DNA from: JALOLG01 sp963776935
Lineage (GTDB): Bacteria > Actinomycetota > Acidimicrobiia > Acidimicrobiales > Ilumatobacteraceae
Direction of reading: 5' to 3'
Length of the DNA: 64,000 nucleotides
Assembly (NCBI GenBank): GCA_963776935.1
Contig: CAVZOP010000004.1
Span: 42,605-106,604, forward strand
Below are positions 26,094 through 38,548 of the stretch, one piece after another. Below the pieces are notes generated by a model. That model made no database searches. It was not told the DNA's origin and saw only the letters and a program-made list of their open reading frames with translations. The translations under genes and the position numbers were made by a program. The stretch's first letter is position 1; each line of letters begins with the position of its first letter.

Positions 26094-26122
<29 letters not shown>
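26029..26122. repeat. 36-bp tandem repeat across two convergent gene ends
   Basis: Two complete 36-bp units (26029-26064 and 26065-26100, differing at about three positions) and a partial third (26101-26122) begin GCGCCCGACACGA. The first unit holds the stop codon of the ABC permease; the second and third hold the last codons and stop of metH on the other strand. It appears to be a local duplication of the metH 3' end. No hairpin or T run is obvious. Confidence 0.75.
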
Positions 26123-29809
<3,687 letters not shown>

Positions 29810-29813
<4 letters not shown>

Positions 29814-30703
29814 GCCGGCACCGCCTGGTGCTGGATCCCGTGCCGCTCGTCGACTGCAACGGGCGTCGGGTGGACGTCGAGCAGTCGGCAGATCGAGTAG
29901 ACGAGATCGGCCCGGTTCATCGTGTAGAAGTGCAGGTCGGTCACACCCGCGTCGACCAGACCGAGCACCTGTTCGGCGGCAACGTTGGCCGCGACGAGCT
30001 GGCGTGTGTGCGGGTCGTTCTCGAGCCCGGCGAAGCGAGCGGCCAGCCGCGGCGGGATCGACGTCCCACACTTGGCGGCGAAGCTGCTCGTCTGCTCGAA
30101 GTTCTGAACCGTCATGATCCCCGGCACGATCGGTACGTCGATGCCGCGTGCTCGGACGCGATCGACGTACCGGAAGTAGTGGTCGTTGTCGAAGAAGAAC
30201 TGCGTGATGGCGCGGCTGGCGCCGGCGTCGACCTTGGCGGCCAGCATGTCGAGGTCGGTGTCGACCGTCGGGCTCTCGGGATGCTTCTCCGGATACGCCG
30301 ACACCGAGATCTCGGCGTCGTACACCCGCTTGATGCCGGCGACGAGATCGGCCGCGTTGCTGTACCCGTCGGGATGCGGCTCGTAGCGGTTGCCGACGCC
30401 GCCCGCCGGATCGCCGCGCAGGGCGACGATGTGGCGCACCCCGGCCTCCCAGTTACGCCGGATGACTTCGTCGACCGTCGACCGCGGCTGACCCACGCAG
30501 GTCACGTGCGCGGCGGTCGTCAACGACGTCTCGCCGACGAGGCGCTCGACGGTCGCATGGCTGCGCTCGGCATCCGAGCCGTTGGCGCCGTAGGTGACCG
30601 AGACGAAGTTCGGCCGCAGCGGCTCGAGCTGGCCGATCGTTCGCCACAGGGCGTCCGATCCGTCCGGCGTCTTGGGCGGGAAGATCTCGAACGAGACGCG
30701 CAT
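29810..30703 (-). CDS. metF: Methylenetetrahydrofolate reductase
   Basis: The product is 297 aa. Hallmarks are VSFEIFPPKTPDGSDALW at the N-terminus (with catalytic Glu), VSVTYGANGS, HIVALRGDPAG (about 92-102) and ITQFFFDNDHYFRYVDR (about 175). It is an FAD enzyme that makes the 5-methyltetrahydrofolate used by the adjacent MetH. The ATG at 30703 shares one base with the stop of the upstream ArsR-methyltransferase gene (TGATG). Its own stop overlaps the metH start, so all three genes form one coupled operon. Confidence 0.96.
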
Positions 30704-31746
30704 CAGGCGACCTCTTCCTCATAGGGGGATCCGTCGTCGACCGCGGGGCGTCGGTCGCGCCCGACCCAGAGCGAGATCGCGATCTTGGCGGCCGAATCCG
30801 AGTCGGGGGTGAGGCTCTCGTGGGTGATCACGTCGAGCCCGGCGGTGTCCATCCATTGGTTGATCGTCTCGCTGGCGAACCCGAGACGCCGGTGGGCGTG
30901 ATCGACGCGCAGGAACTCCTGGTCGTGCGGTGCGAAGTCGACGACGACGAGCCGCCCGTTCGGGCGCAGCACGCTGGCGGCCTCGCGGATCGCGCCCGCG
31001 GCGTCGTCGAGCAGGTGGAGGACCTGATGGATGACGACGACGTCGAACATGTTGCGCGGCAGGCCGAGGGAGTAGAGGTCGCCCTGACGGACCCGGCAAT
31101 GCCGCAATCCGGCCCGGTCGAGGTTGGCGCGGGCAATGGCGAGCATCTCGAGCGATTGGTCGAGGCCGAGACCGTGCTCGATTCGCGGTCCGAGGAGCTC
31201 GAGCATCCGGCCGGTGCCGGTTCCGAGGTCGAGCACCGAGCGGTACGGCTGGCCGGACAGGGCGGCGATGATCGACTGCTCGATCCGTTGGTCGGCGACG
31301 TGGAGGCGGCGGATCCGATCCCAGCTGGCGGCGTGCCGGGCGAAGTACTCGCGGGCCGCCTTCGACCGCTCGGCACGGACCGCGCTCAGGCGTTGGCGGT
31401 CGTGGGCGATCGTCGGATCGTCGGGGTCGAGGTCGGCCAACGCCCGGCGGATGACGCGAGCACCCGGCCCGATGTCGGCGAGGCGGAAGAACGCCCACGA
31501 CCCCTCTGGCGAACGGACGACCAGGCCGGCCTCGGTGAGCAGCTTGAGGTGGCGCGAGACCCGTGGTTGGGACTGGCGCAGGATCTCGGTGAGGTCGGAA
31601 ACGGTGAGCTCGGTCTCGGCCAGCAAGGTCAGGATCCGCAGCCGTGTCGTCTCCCCGGCCGCCTTCAACGCCTCGTACACCGCGTCGAACGGCAGCCGTG
31701 GAACGGGTGGCGGGGAAGGCGGCTCGTGCCGCTGCCATATGGGCAT
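30703..31746 (-). CDS. ArsR-type regulator fused to SAM methyltransferase (methionine-cycle regulator)
   Basis: The product is 347 aa. Residues about 20-105 are an ArsR winged helix (LKAAGETTRLRILTLLAETE, then ILRQSQPRVSRHLKLLTEAG). No metal-binding CxC is seen. Residues about 150-320 are a SAM-binding domain with SVLDLGTGTGRMLELLG, and VVVIHQVLHLLDDAAGAIRE. The fusion heads the metF-metH operon. ArsR-family SahR proteins control methionine-cycle genes and sense S-adenosylhomocysteine. By analogy this protein may sense SAM or SAH through its methyltransferase domain. A palindrome abuts its start codon. Confidence 0.88.
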   Translation of the reverse strand: MPIWQRHEPPSPPPVPRLPFDAVYEALKAAGETTRLRILTLLAETELTVSDLTEILRQSQPRVSRHLKLLTEAGLVVRSPEGSWAFFRLADIGPGARVIRRALADLDPDDPTIAHDRQRLSAVRAERSKAAREYFARHAASWDRIRRLHVADQRIEQSIIAALSGQPYRSVLDLGTGTGRMLELLGPRIEHGLGLDQSLEMLAIARANLDRAGLRHCRVRQGDLYSLGLPRNMFDVVVIHQVLHLLDDAAGAIREAASVLRPNGRLVVVDFAPHDQEFLRVDHAHRRLGFASETINQWMDTAGLDVITHESLTPDSDSAAKIAISLWVGRDRRPAVDDGSPYEEEVA

Positions 31747-31748
31747 AA

Positions 31749-31764
31749 GGATATGTTTATATCC
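31749..31764. promoter_or_regulatory. Palindrome directly before the ArsR-methyltransferase start
   Basis: GGATAT-GTTT-ATATCC is a perfect 6-bp inverted repeat ending 2 bp before the ATG at 31746 on the minus strand. It is AT-rich against a GC-rich background and leaves no room for a Shine-Dalgarno. The likely reading is an ArsR-type operator overlapping the promoter of a leaderless transcript, giving autoregulation of the metF-metH operon. Both points are inference. Confidence 0.6.
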
Positions 31765-31964
31765 CCATCGGACGGGAAGTCAACTGTTTGTGACGCGGCC
31801 GCCGAAGCGCCTGGCGGCGCCGGCGTACCGAACCGGGTGTTCAGGTCTGAACGACGGGTCCGGGACGTGAGCCACCCGCGCGGCGTTCGGCGGTGCTCGG
31901 ACGCGTCGGTCAGAGGTAAGAAGCCGGGTCGGGAGGCGGCGCCGTCAGGCGCTTCGCCGACCGG

Positions 31965-32555
31965 TCACGTCGTCGTCAGATGGGAGCGCACCAGGTGGCG
32001 GAGGGCGTCGATGCTGTCGCCTTTGGTGGCGCTGGTCCAGACGATGTCGTCGGGGTCGAGACGGCAGCCGGCGGCCAGGTCGCGGCGGCGCGCCGGGCGC
32101 TTCGAGGACTTGACCTTGTCGAGCTTGGTGGCGACGACGGTGTGGGGCACGATGTTGGCGCGCAGCCAGTCGAGCATCTGCTCGTCGAGCGGTGTCGGAC
32201 CGATCGCGCCGTCGACCAGCACGAACACCTGCACCAGCTCCTCGCGTTCGAGCAGGTAGCCCTCGATCATCTCGGGCCAGTCCTTGCGGATCCGGTCGGG
32301 GACCTTGGCGTAGCCGTAGCCCGGCAGGTCGACGAGGGTGCCGCCGCCGTCGAGCTCGAACACGTTGATCAACTGAGTGCGACCCGGTGTGTTGCTGACC
32401 CGGGCCAGCTGCTTGGTGTTGGCGAGGGCGTTGATGAGCGCTGACTTGCCGACGTTGGACCGGCCGACGAACGCGACCTCGGCGGTCGACGTCGGGAGCT
32501 GAGCGACCCGCGTCGCGGACGTCACGAATTGGAGTCGGAGCGGCCGGTCGTCCAT
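31965..32555 (-). CDS. engB: Ribosome-biogenesis GTPase YihA/YsxC/EngB
   Basis: The product is 196 aa from ATG 32555 (MDDRPLRLQFVTSATRVAQL). G1 is GRSNVGKSALINAL (about residues 29-42), G2/switch NTPGRTQLINVF, G3 VDLPGYGYAKVP, G4 VATKLDKV and G5 WTSATKGDSI. This is the standard EngB GTPase involved in 50S subunit maturation. Longer upstream reading is rejected because it overlaps the preceding small membrane-protein gene in another frame. That gene's stop and this start share one base (TGATG). Confidence 0.95.
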   Translation of the reverse strand: MDDRPLRLQFVTSATRVAQLPTSTAEVAFVGRSNVGKSALINALANTKQLARVSNTPGRTQLINVFELDGGGTLVDLPGYGYAKVPDRIRKDWPEMIEGYLLEREELVQVFVLVDGAIGPTPLDEQMLDWLRANIVPHTVVATKLDKVKSSKRPARRRDLAAGCRLDPDDIVWTSATKGDSIDALRHLVRSHLTTT

Positions 32556-32764
32556 CAGCCGGCGATGAGCGAACCAAGCGCCCAGAGGGCCGCGATGAAC
32601 CCGACGAGTGCCATCGCAACGCTGCGCCCGACGGGCGCCCGCGTGAGGTTCGAATCGTCGCGTTGAACCTCCGGTGGCCGCACGAGCGCCATCACGTTTC
32701 CGACGAACAGCGCGCCGCCGAGGGCGAGCACCAGCCACGCCAACAGATCCTCTCCGAGGAACAT
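32555..32764 (-). CDS. Small two-helix membrane protein
   Basis: The product is 69 aa and begins MFLGEDLLAWLVLALGGALF. A second helix lies at the end (SVAMALVGFIAALWALGSLI). The linker is RPPEVQRDDSNLTRAPVG. It is coupled to engB by a one-base TGATG overlap, and coding bias is normal, so it is probably real although too small for family assignment. Actinobacteria often carry such small proteins beside GTPase genes. The function is unknown. Confidence 0.65.
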   Translation of the reverse strand: MFLGEDLLAWLVLALGGALFVGNVMALVRPPEVQRDDSNLTRAPVGRSVAMALVGFIAALWALGSLIAG

Positions 32765-32794
32765 CCCGTCATGATGGCGCGCGAGACTGGAGGG

Positions 32795-33370
32795 ATGGGA
32801 TTCCACCACGTCGCACTCGCCACCCGTGACACCGAGGCGACCCATCGCTTCTACACCGAGGTGATGGGTTTCGAGCTCGTGAAAGTCGTGACGGCCGCCA
32901 ACCCGGGCGAGCACGGTGGGTACTCGAAGCACTTCTTCTACGACACCAGCGGCGCGTTCGAAGGATCCCCCGACCAGGGCATGATCGCCTTCTGGGAGCT
33001 CCACGACTCCGAGATCGGCAACGACTTCCCGGTCGACATCAACGCCGCCGCCGGCCTGCCGTGGTGGGTCAACCACATCGCGTTCGACGCACCGACTCAG
33101 GAGTCGCTCGACGCCCACCGCGAGCGCTGGCAACGTCACGGCCACCGGGTGCTCGAGGTCGACCACGAGTTCTGCGTGAGCATCTACATCCGCGATCCAT
33201 CGAACAACATGGTCGAGTTCTGCCACACGACCCGGCCGTTCACGCCCGAGGAGAAGGCGCGAGCGTTCGAGTTGCTGGCTGATCCTCATCCGCCGCTCGA
33301 GAAGAACGCTCGCGTCCGTGTGCACGAGCCGATCGGTGCCGACGTGCCGGAGCCGGTCGGCGGGAGCTGA
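32795..33370 (+). CDS. VOC family (glyoxalase/bleomycin-resistance fold) protein
   Basis: The product is 191 aa from ATG 32795 (MGFHHVALATRDTEATHRFY), preceded by GGAGGG. Metal-ligand candidates are His in FHHVAL, His in WVNHIAF (about residue 92) and Glu in NNMVEFCHTTRP (about 140). The length and the DPSNNMVEF motif fit type-I extradiol dioxygenase-like or glyoxalase-like members. An ATG eight codons upstream is an alternative. It is divergent from the engB operon. The substrate is unknown. Confidence 0.82.
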   Translation: MGFHHVALATRDTEATHRFYTEVMGFELVKVVTAANPGEHGGYSKHFFYDTSGAFEGSPDQGMIAFWELHDSEIGNDFPVDINAAAGLPWWVNHIAFDAPTQESLDAHRERWQRHGHRVLEVDHEFCVSIYIRDPSNNMVEFCHTTRPFTPEEKARAFELLADPHPPLEKNARVRVHEPIGADVPEPVGGS

Positions 33371-33420
33371 GCGGCTCACTCGACGGCCGCGCCTCACGAG
33401 GCGGCTTCGACGAGTCGCGC

Positions 33421-34099
33421 CTAGACGAGTCGAATCGTCACGCCGCAGAGATCCATCGTCTCGCCGGCGCGGTCGCGGTCGGTCGCGACGAGGTCGAGCC
33501 CGTCGATCCCTTCACCCCGTTCGCCGGCGGCGACGAACCTCACCGTGTGGTCGAGACCGAGCTCGGCCCACCGTGCGCGCATGGCGTCCGGGTCGGCGGC
33601 ACCGATCGCGAGACCGGCGATCGCGCTGACGACACCGTTGCCGTCGTGGGCGCGCCAGGTCGGGCCGCCCCATGGCCACTCGCCCGCGCCGGGCCGGCTG
33701 GTCGATCGACACCAGCGCGCCGCCGACGTCGCGTGGATGGAGATGCCTGGCCCGGATGGTGGGGAGATCGACCGACCAGACGACCCGTACACCGGCGGCT
33801 TGGACGTGCTCGACGCGGGCGTCGAGGTCGTCGACCTCGTAGATCGCCATGTACCCGCCATCGCCGTTCCCGTTGTCGCGGGCGCGCCGTTCGAGTAGAC
33901 GACCGCCGGTCGTGCCGTCGCGGGTCGGTGAGACGACCTCGAGGAACTGGTCGCCGATCAGCATCAGCGCGTTGTGGAGGCCGAACTCGGCGACGCCCGG
34001 GTCGACGTAGCAGACCTCGAGTCCGAGTGCCGCGGACAGCTCGGCCACGACGGTGTCGAGGTCACGGGCGACGAGCGCCACCTGGCGAAGTCGGATCAT
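33421..34099 (-). pseudogene. VOC/glyoxalase-like protein with a single +1 frame break
   Basis: The N-terminal half, from ATG 34099 (MIRLRQVALVARDLDTVVAE), reads to GGALVSIDQPA in one frame. The rest (GEWPWGGPTWRAHDGNG, then GLAIGAADPDAMRARWAELG, ending GVTIRLV) reads in the next. Taking one C out of the CCC run at 33691-33693 (minus-strand sense) joins them as SIDQPAGAGEWPWGGP and restores a 225 aa two-repeat VOC protein of the Glyoxalase_3-like type. The gene follows the ferritin-like gene by 7 bp. It may be intact in the organism. Confidence 0.72.
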
Positions 34100-34106
34100 G
34101 TCCGGA

Positions 34107-34961
34107 TCACGCGGCCGACTGTACGTCGTCGGCTCGTGCGATCCCGATGCCGACGGGCGCAGCGTCGCCGGCCGGCGATCCGGCCACGGCGTAGTCGCGG
34201 CGGGCCCGATCGATGAGCCCCAGCCCGCTGAGGCCGGGGAGGCGGTCGATCCGGCGGTCGATCCGCCGGGCCATCTCGGCGCCCTCGTCGTCGCCGAACA
34301 GGTACGTGATGAGGTGCACCGTCTCGGCGTGCGGCATGACGCCGGATCCGACCGGTGTCCACCATCGGGTGAGCGCCAAGCGGGTGAGGCGTTGCGCACG
34401 CCGGTTCTCGAGCCGCCGCGTCGCCTCGCTGGCGTAGAAGTCGATGTGTCGTCCCTCCTGCTTGGCGATCCGGCGAACGAGCTCGGCGAGGGTGGGGTGC
34501 CCGGCCCGCTGGGCGAGCCGCACGTAGGCGGCCTGTGTGGTCCATTCGTTCACGGCACCCCAAGTCAGCGACACGGCCACGATGTGCTCGGTCAGCACCG
34601 ACGCGAACATCGTTCCCAACGTGCCGAGCCGGCCGCTGCCCACCCGATCGCGGGCGGCGTCGATGCGCGGCCGGCCGGCGATCTCGTCGTGGGCGCGCAG
34701 CACCTTGCCGATCGCCTCGCCGTGCCAGAACTCCTCGTAGGCCCACATCGTGAGGAAGCTGGTGATGACCGGGTCGTCATGGGCGCGCGTCACGAGCAGG
34801 TCGCGCAGGTAGCACACGGTGTGGTGCTCGACGTCGTGCATGTAGCGCAGACAGCGCAGGGCGTCGTCGGGCAACGGTTGGCGTCGGAAGTCGTCGTAGT
34901 CGATGTCGGAGTCGTCGAGGGCTGCAACGGAACCGATGTAGCGGTCGATGTCGAAGTTCAC
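34107..34961 (-). CDS. Ferritin-like di-iron protein (acyl-ACP desaturase-like)
   Basis: This is a 284 aa mostly helical protein. Iron-ligand candidates are Glu/His in YMHDVEHHTVCYLRDLL (about residues 41-57), MWAYEEFWHGEAIGKVL (about 72-88), VLTEHIVAVSLTWGAVNEW and IAKQEGRHIDFYASEAT (about 165-180). This gives two ExxH pairs and further Glu residues on a four-helix bundle, as in acyl-ACP desaturases and ribonucleotide-reductase-like proteins. Its precise reaction is unknown. It is the first gene of a pair with the VOC gene and is divergent from an acyl-CoA synthetase. Confidence 0.72.
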   Translation of the reverse strand: MNFDIDRYIGSVAALDDSDIDYDDFRRQPLPDDALRCLRYMHDVEHHTVCYLRDLLVTRAHDDPVITSFLTMWAYEEFWHGEAIGKVLRAHDEIAGRPRIDAARDRVGSGRLGTLGTMFASVLTEHIVAVSLTWGAVNEWTTQAAYVRLAQRAGHPTLAELVRRIAKQEGRHIDFYASEATRRLENRRAQRLTRLALTRWWTPVGSGVMPHAETVHLITYLFGDDEGAEMARRIDRRIDRLPGLSGLGLIDRARRDYAVAGSPAGDAAPVGIGIARADDVQSAA

Positions 34962-35066
34962 GGCGTGTGTTCGTCGGCCGAGACGATCCGGTTTGGTCGA
35001 TCTCGAACTGACCGGCGACGAGCCCGTCTCGCACTGGACGGGTCGACGCGGCCATCATCGGCGTTC

Positions 35067-36812
35067 GTGATCGAGCACTACCGAGCTGTCTGGCAGGAGA
35101 TGACCGCAGCGGGCGCGCCGTTCGCGATGACCGAGATCGACGTGCGCGGCGTCCCGGTGCGGGTCTTCGACTCGGCGCCGCCCACGATGCGATCGGTGTG
35201 GGAGCTGGCGGCGCTGCACGGCGACAAGACGTACGTCGTCTACGAGGACGAGCGCTACACGTTCGCCGAGATCAGCGCCATGTCGCGCTCGCTCGCCCAC
35301 TATCTCCGCGAGACGTGCGGCGTCGAGGGCGGCGATCGGGTCGCGGTCGCGATGCGCAACTACCCGGAGTGGGTCGTGGCCTACTGGGCCGTCGTGTCGC
35401 TCGGGGCCGCGGTGGTCGGCATGAACGCCTGGTGGACGACTCCCGAGATGGAGTACGGCCTCGCCGACTCGCGGCCGAAGGTGCTGATCGCCGACGACGA
35501 GCGCCTCGAGCGGGTGATCCCGATCCTGGCGGGGCTCCGTGCCACGGCGCCGTTGCACGTCGTCGCCGTGCGCTCGGATCGTGAGCTGCCCGACGATCCG
35601 CCCTCGATCTCGGCCCGTTGGGACGACATCGTGAGCGTCGACGACGCGCCGGCGACCCTGCCCGCGGCCGACATCGATCCCGACGACGACGCCTGCATCT
35701 TCTACACGTCCGGCACGACCGGCTTCCCGAAGGGCGCCCAGCTGACGCACCGCGGCTCGGTGCACAACCTGATGAACCTGCTGTTCATGGGGCTGGTCGC
35801 CAGCACCGCCGAGGCTCGGGCGCGTGAGGCGGCGGGCGGCGACGGCAGTGCGGCGCCGAGCGCCGTGCCGGCCGAACCGGTGTTCATGGCACCGACCCCG
35901 CTGTTCCACGTCACGGCGTGCAACTGCATCCTCCACCCCGCAACGCTCATCGGCGGGACGATCGTGCTGACGTACAAGTGGGATCCCGGTCGGGCGCTCG
36001 AGCTGATCGAGCGCGAGCGCGTCACGAACTTCTCGGGCGTGCCGACGATGAGCCGCGAGTTGCTGTCGCATCCCGACTGGAGCAGGCGCGACACGTCGTC
36101 GATGATCGGGATGGCGGGCGGTGGTGCGGCCGTCCAAGTCGATCTCGTCGGCAAGATCGAGAAGTCGTTGGAGAAGGGTTCGCCAGCCACGGGCTACGGG
36201 CTCACCGAGACGCACGGCATCGTGACGGCCAACTCGGCCGGCCTGTATCTCGCCAAGCCCGAGTCGTGCGGGCCGGTGGTGCCGACGCTCGATGCCAAGC
36301 TGGTCGACGAGGCCGGCGACGACCTTCCGCCCGGTCCCGATTCCATCGGTCGCCTGTGCGTGCGCGGCTCGATCGTGATCAAGGGCTACCTGAACCGGCC
36401 GGAGGCGACGGCCGAGGCGATCCGCGACGGGTGGTTCGACACGGGCGACATCGCCCGCCTCGACGACGAGGGCTTCGTGTTCATCGTCGACCGCGCCAAG
36501 GACATGGTGCTGCGTGGCGGCGAGAACGTCTACTGCTCGGAGGTCGAGACGGCGATCTACCAGCACGACGACGTCGCCGAAGCGGCCGTGTTCGGCATCC
36601 CCGACGAGCGACTGGGCGAAGAGGTCGCGGCGGTCGTGGTGCCACGTCCCGGCTCGGCGCTCGACGAGGACACCCTGCGCCAGTTCCTCGCCGAGCGGAT
36701 CGCCAAGCACAAGATCCCGTCGCGGATGTGGTTCCGCAACGAGCAGATCCCACGCAACGCCAGCGGCAAGTTCCTGAAGCGCGAGCTCCGCTCCGAGCTC
36801 CTCGACACCTGA
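35067..36812 (+). CDS. AMP-dependent acyl-CoA synthetase/ligase
   Basis: The product is about 581 aa. Adenylation motifs are FYTSGTTGFPKGAQLTHRGS (about 211-230), TGYGLTETHGIVT (about 376), DTGDIARLDDEGFVFIVDR (about 457-475), KDMVLRGGENVYCSEVE and the C-terminal catalytic Lys in PRNASGKFLKREL. It activates a carboxylic acid to acyl-AMP and then acyl-CoA. The GTG at 35067 is the earliest plausible start; an ATG at 35100 has CAGGAG too close. It is divergent from the ferritin-like gene, a hint at fatty-acid use. Chain length cannot be told. Confidence 0.9.
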   Translation: MIEHYRAVWQEMTAAGAPFAMTEIDVRGVPVRVFDSAPPTMRSVWELAALHGDKTYVVYEDERYTFAEISAMSRSLAHYLRETCGVEGGDRVAVAMRNYPEWVVAYWAVVSLGAAVVGMNAWWTTPEMEYGLADSRPKVLIADDERLERVIPILAGLRATAPLHVVAVRSDRELPDDPPSISARWDDIVSVDDAPATLPAADIDPDDDACIFYTSGTTGFPKGAQLTHRGSVHNLMNLLFMGLVASTAEARAREAAGGDGSAAPSAVPAEPVFMAPTPLFHVTACNCILHPATLIGGTIVLTYKWDPGRALELIERERVTNFSGVPTMSRELLSHPDWSRRDTSSMIGMAGGGAAVQVDLVGKIEKSLEKGSPATGYGLTETHGIVTANSAGLYLAKPESCGPVVPTLDAKLVDEAGDDLPPGPDSIGRLCVRGSIVIKGYLNRPEATAEAIRDGWFDTGDIARLDDEGFVFIVDRAKDMVLRGGENVYCSEVETAIYQHDDVAEAAVFGIPDERLGEEVAAVVVPRPGSALDEDTLRQFLAERIAKHKIPSRMWFRNEQIPRNASGKFLKRELRSELLDT

Positions 36813-36813
36813 C

Positions 36814-36935
36814 CCCTCCGTTCTGTCTGCTTCAGATTGCCCGTGTGCTCATCTGAGGCAGACAGTTCACGTGACCCTCCGTTCTGTCTGCTTCAGATTG
36901 CCCGTGTGCTCATCTGAGGCAGACAGATCACGTGG
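36814..36935. repeat. Two 61-bp direct repeats, each forming a strong hairpin
   Basis: The unit CCCTCCGTTCTGTCTGC... occurs twice with a 61-bp period. Each contains CTGTCTGCTTCAGAT and ATCTGAGGCAGACAG (36823-36837 / 36851-36865 and 36884-36898 / 36912-36926), a 15-bp stem with one mismatch and a 13-nt loop. The copies are nearly identical. It fills the gap between two convergent genes, so it may act as a bidirectional terminator. The near-perfect duplication is also like REP/MITE-type elements. There is no T run. Confidence 0.8.
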
Positions 36936-36941
36936 GGGGTG

Positions 36942-38546
36942 TCAGGGGAGGTCGGCGAGGACGGCCATGGCGGCGTTGCGGCCGTTGAGGCCGATGACGC
37001 TGCCGGCTGGGTGGGTCGCGGCACCGCACAGGTACACGCCGTCGCCGGGTGAGCGGGGCGCCAGCCGGCGCCACCACATCTGGTCGGGGGTGCACTCGCC
37101 CTGGAAGATGTGGCCGTCGGTGAGCCCGACCCGTTCCTCGATGTCGGGCGGGCCGAGCACCTCGACGTGTTCGATGATCTCCTCGACGTCGCAGTAGCGC
37201 CCGATCAGGCCGATGATCCGCCGGCCGATCTCGTCGCGGCGCGTCTCCCACGTGCCATCGGCGAGGTGGTACGGCGCGTATTGCACGAACGCCGACATCG
37301 TGTGCTTGCCGGGTGGCGCCACGGTTGGGTCGTAGGCGGTCTGGAAGTAGAGCTCGGCGAAACCGGGCGAGGGGATGCCGCGCTGGCAGTCGTCGAACGC
37401 GGCCTGGGCGTCGTCCATCGGCACCGTGATCGACACCGGCGCCCGGTTGGGCCACTCGGCGTCGGGGAGCGCGGTCCAGCGCGGCAGCCTCGACAGCCCG
37501 CAGTTGAGCTTGACGACCGGGCTCGTGGTGCGCCAGGCACCGATCCGTGACCGGAACGCCGGCTGCGCCGCGTCGCCGAGCAGGCCGAGGGTCACCTTGG
37601 GGTCGGCGTTCGACACGACCGCCCGGCTGCGGATGATCTCGCCCCCTTCGAGCACGACCCCGTCGCCGGGGAGGATCTCGGCGACGCCGACGCCCGAGGC
37701 CAACACCGCGCCCGCCTCCGCCGCGGCCTCCCCGATCGCGAACGAGATGCGGCCCATGCCACCCTCGACGTACCCCCACGCCATCGGTGTGTCCTCGAGC
37801 GTGCCCTGGAAGTGCATCAACTTGATCGACGCCGTACCCGGGCTCCGCGGCCCGGCCCACGCACCGATCACGCCCTGGCCGTAGAGCGCCTGCTTCAGCC
37901 GCGGGTCGGCGATGTACCGGTCGATGACGTCGGCGATCGACGTCTCGAACAGCGCGTCGATCAGCTCCGGGTCGTGCCCGAGGAGCTCCTCGAGCTCGGC
38001 CCGAACGGGGGAGTCACCGATCCATGTGTCGCGGGTGCCCTCGCGCAACGCCTTGCGCATCCGGTCGAAGAAGTCCTCGTAGGCGAACTGCCCCTCGATG
38101 TCGGCGTCGGAGAAGCCGTTGACCCGCATCTCGGCGACGGTGCGCCCGTGGTCGAGGAACTGGGCGTACGAGGTGCCGTCGTCGAACGGGCACCAGATCA
38201 GCGGCTCGGCGACGTACACCTTGTAGCCGTGGCGACGCAGCTCGAGCTCGTCGATCACCCGCTTGTCGAGCAGGCCCACCACGTAGGCGCACGGGCTGAC
38301 CTTGTAGCCGGGTTCGGGGAACGGTTCGTCGAGCGTGCACGCGCCGCCGAGGCGCTCGCGCTTCTCGAGCACGAGCACCGACTTGCCGGCCTGGGCGAGG
38401 TACGCCGCGCACGCCAGCCCGTTGTGGCCACCGCCGACGACGATGACGTCCCACACCCGTCGCGACAGCTCGGAGATCGGAGCCGGCAAGCCGACGCGGC
38501 CCATCCGATCGTGGATCGAAGCGCTGGACGCGCCGTGGATCGACAC
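36942..38546 (-). CDS. FAD-dependent oxidoreductase, phytoene-desaturase/PYROXD2 type (first copy)
   Basis: The product is 534 aa. The FAD dinucleotide fold is VWDVIVVGGGHNGLACAAYL (about residues 31-50) with EKRERLGGAC at the end of strand 2. Further signs are QGVIGAWAGPRSPGTAS, GYVEGGMGRISFAIGEAA, VVSNADPKVTLGLLGD and the C-terminal VYLCGAATHPAGSVIGLNGR. Proteins of this group act on amines, carotenoids or unknown substrates. The start is GTG at 38546, 2 bp after the aminotransferase stop, so it is co-transcribed with it. It is a distant paralogue of the gene at 41276. Confidence 0.88.
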   Translation of the reverse strand: MSIHGASSASIHDRMGRVGLPAPISELSRRVWDVIVVGGGHNGLACAAYLAQAGKSVLVLEKRERLGGACTLDEPFPEPGYKVSPCAYVVGLLDKRVIDELELRRHGYKVYVAEPLIWCPFDDGTSYAQFLDHGRTVAEMRVNGFSDADIEGQFAYEDFFDRMRKALREGTRDTWIGDSPVRAELEELLGHDPELIDALFETSIADVIDRYIADPRLKQALYGQGVIGAWAGPRSPGTASIKLMHFQGTLEDTPMAWGYVEGGMGRISFAIGEAAAEAGAVLASGVGVAEILPGDGVVLEGGEIIRSRAVVSNADPKVTLGLLGDAAQPAFRSRIGAWRTTSPVVKLNCGLSRLPRWTALPDAEWPNRAPVSITVPMDDAQAAFDDCQRGIPSPGFAELYFQTAYDPTVAPPGKHTMSAFVQYAPYHLADGTWETRRDEIGRRIIGLIGRYCDVEEIIEHVEVLGPPDIEERVGLTDGHIFQGECTPDQMWWRRLAPRSPGDGVYLCGAATHPAGSVIGLNGRNAAMAVLADLP

Positions 38547-38548
38547 GG

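Noticed and set aside
36814..36935. CRISPR-like pair of repeats
   Set aside because: The two copies are directly adjacent, with no unique spacers, and there are no cas genes.
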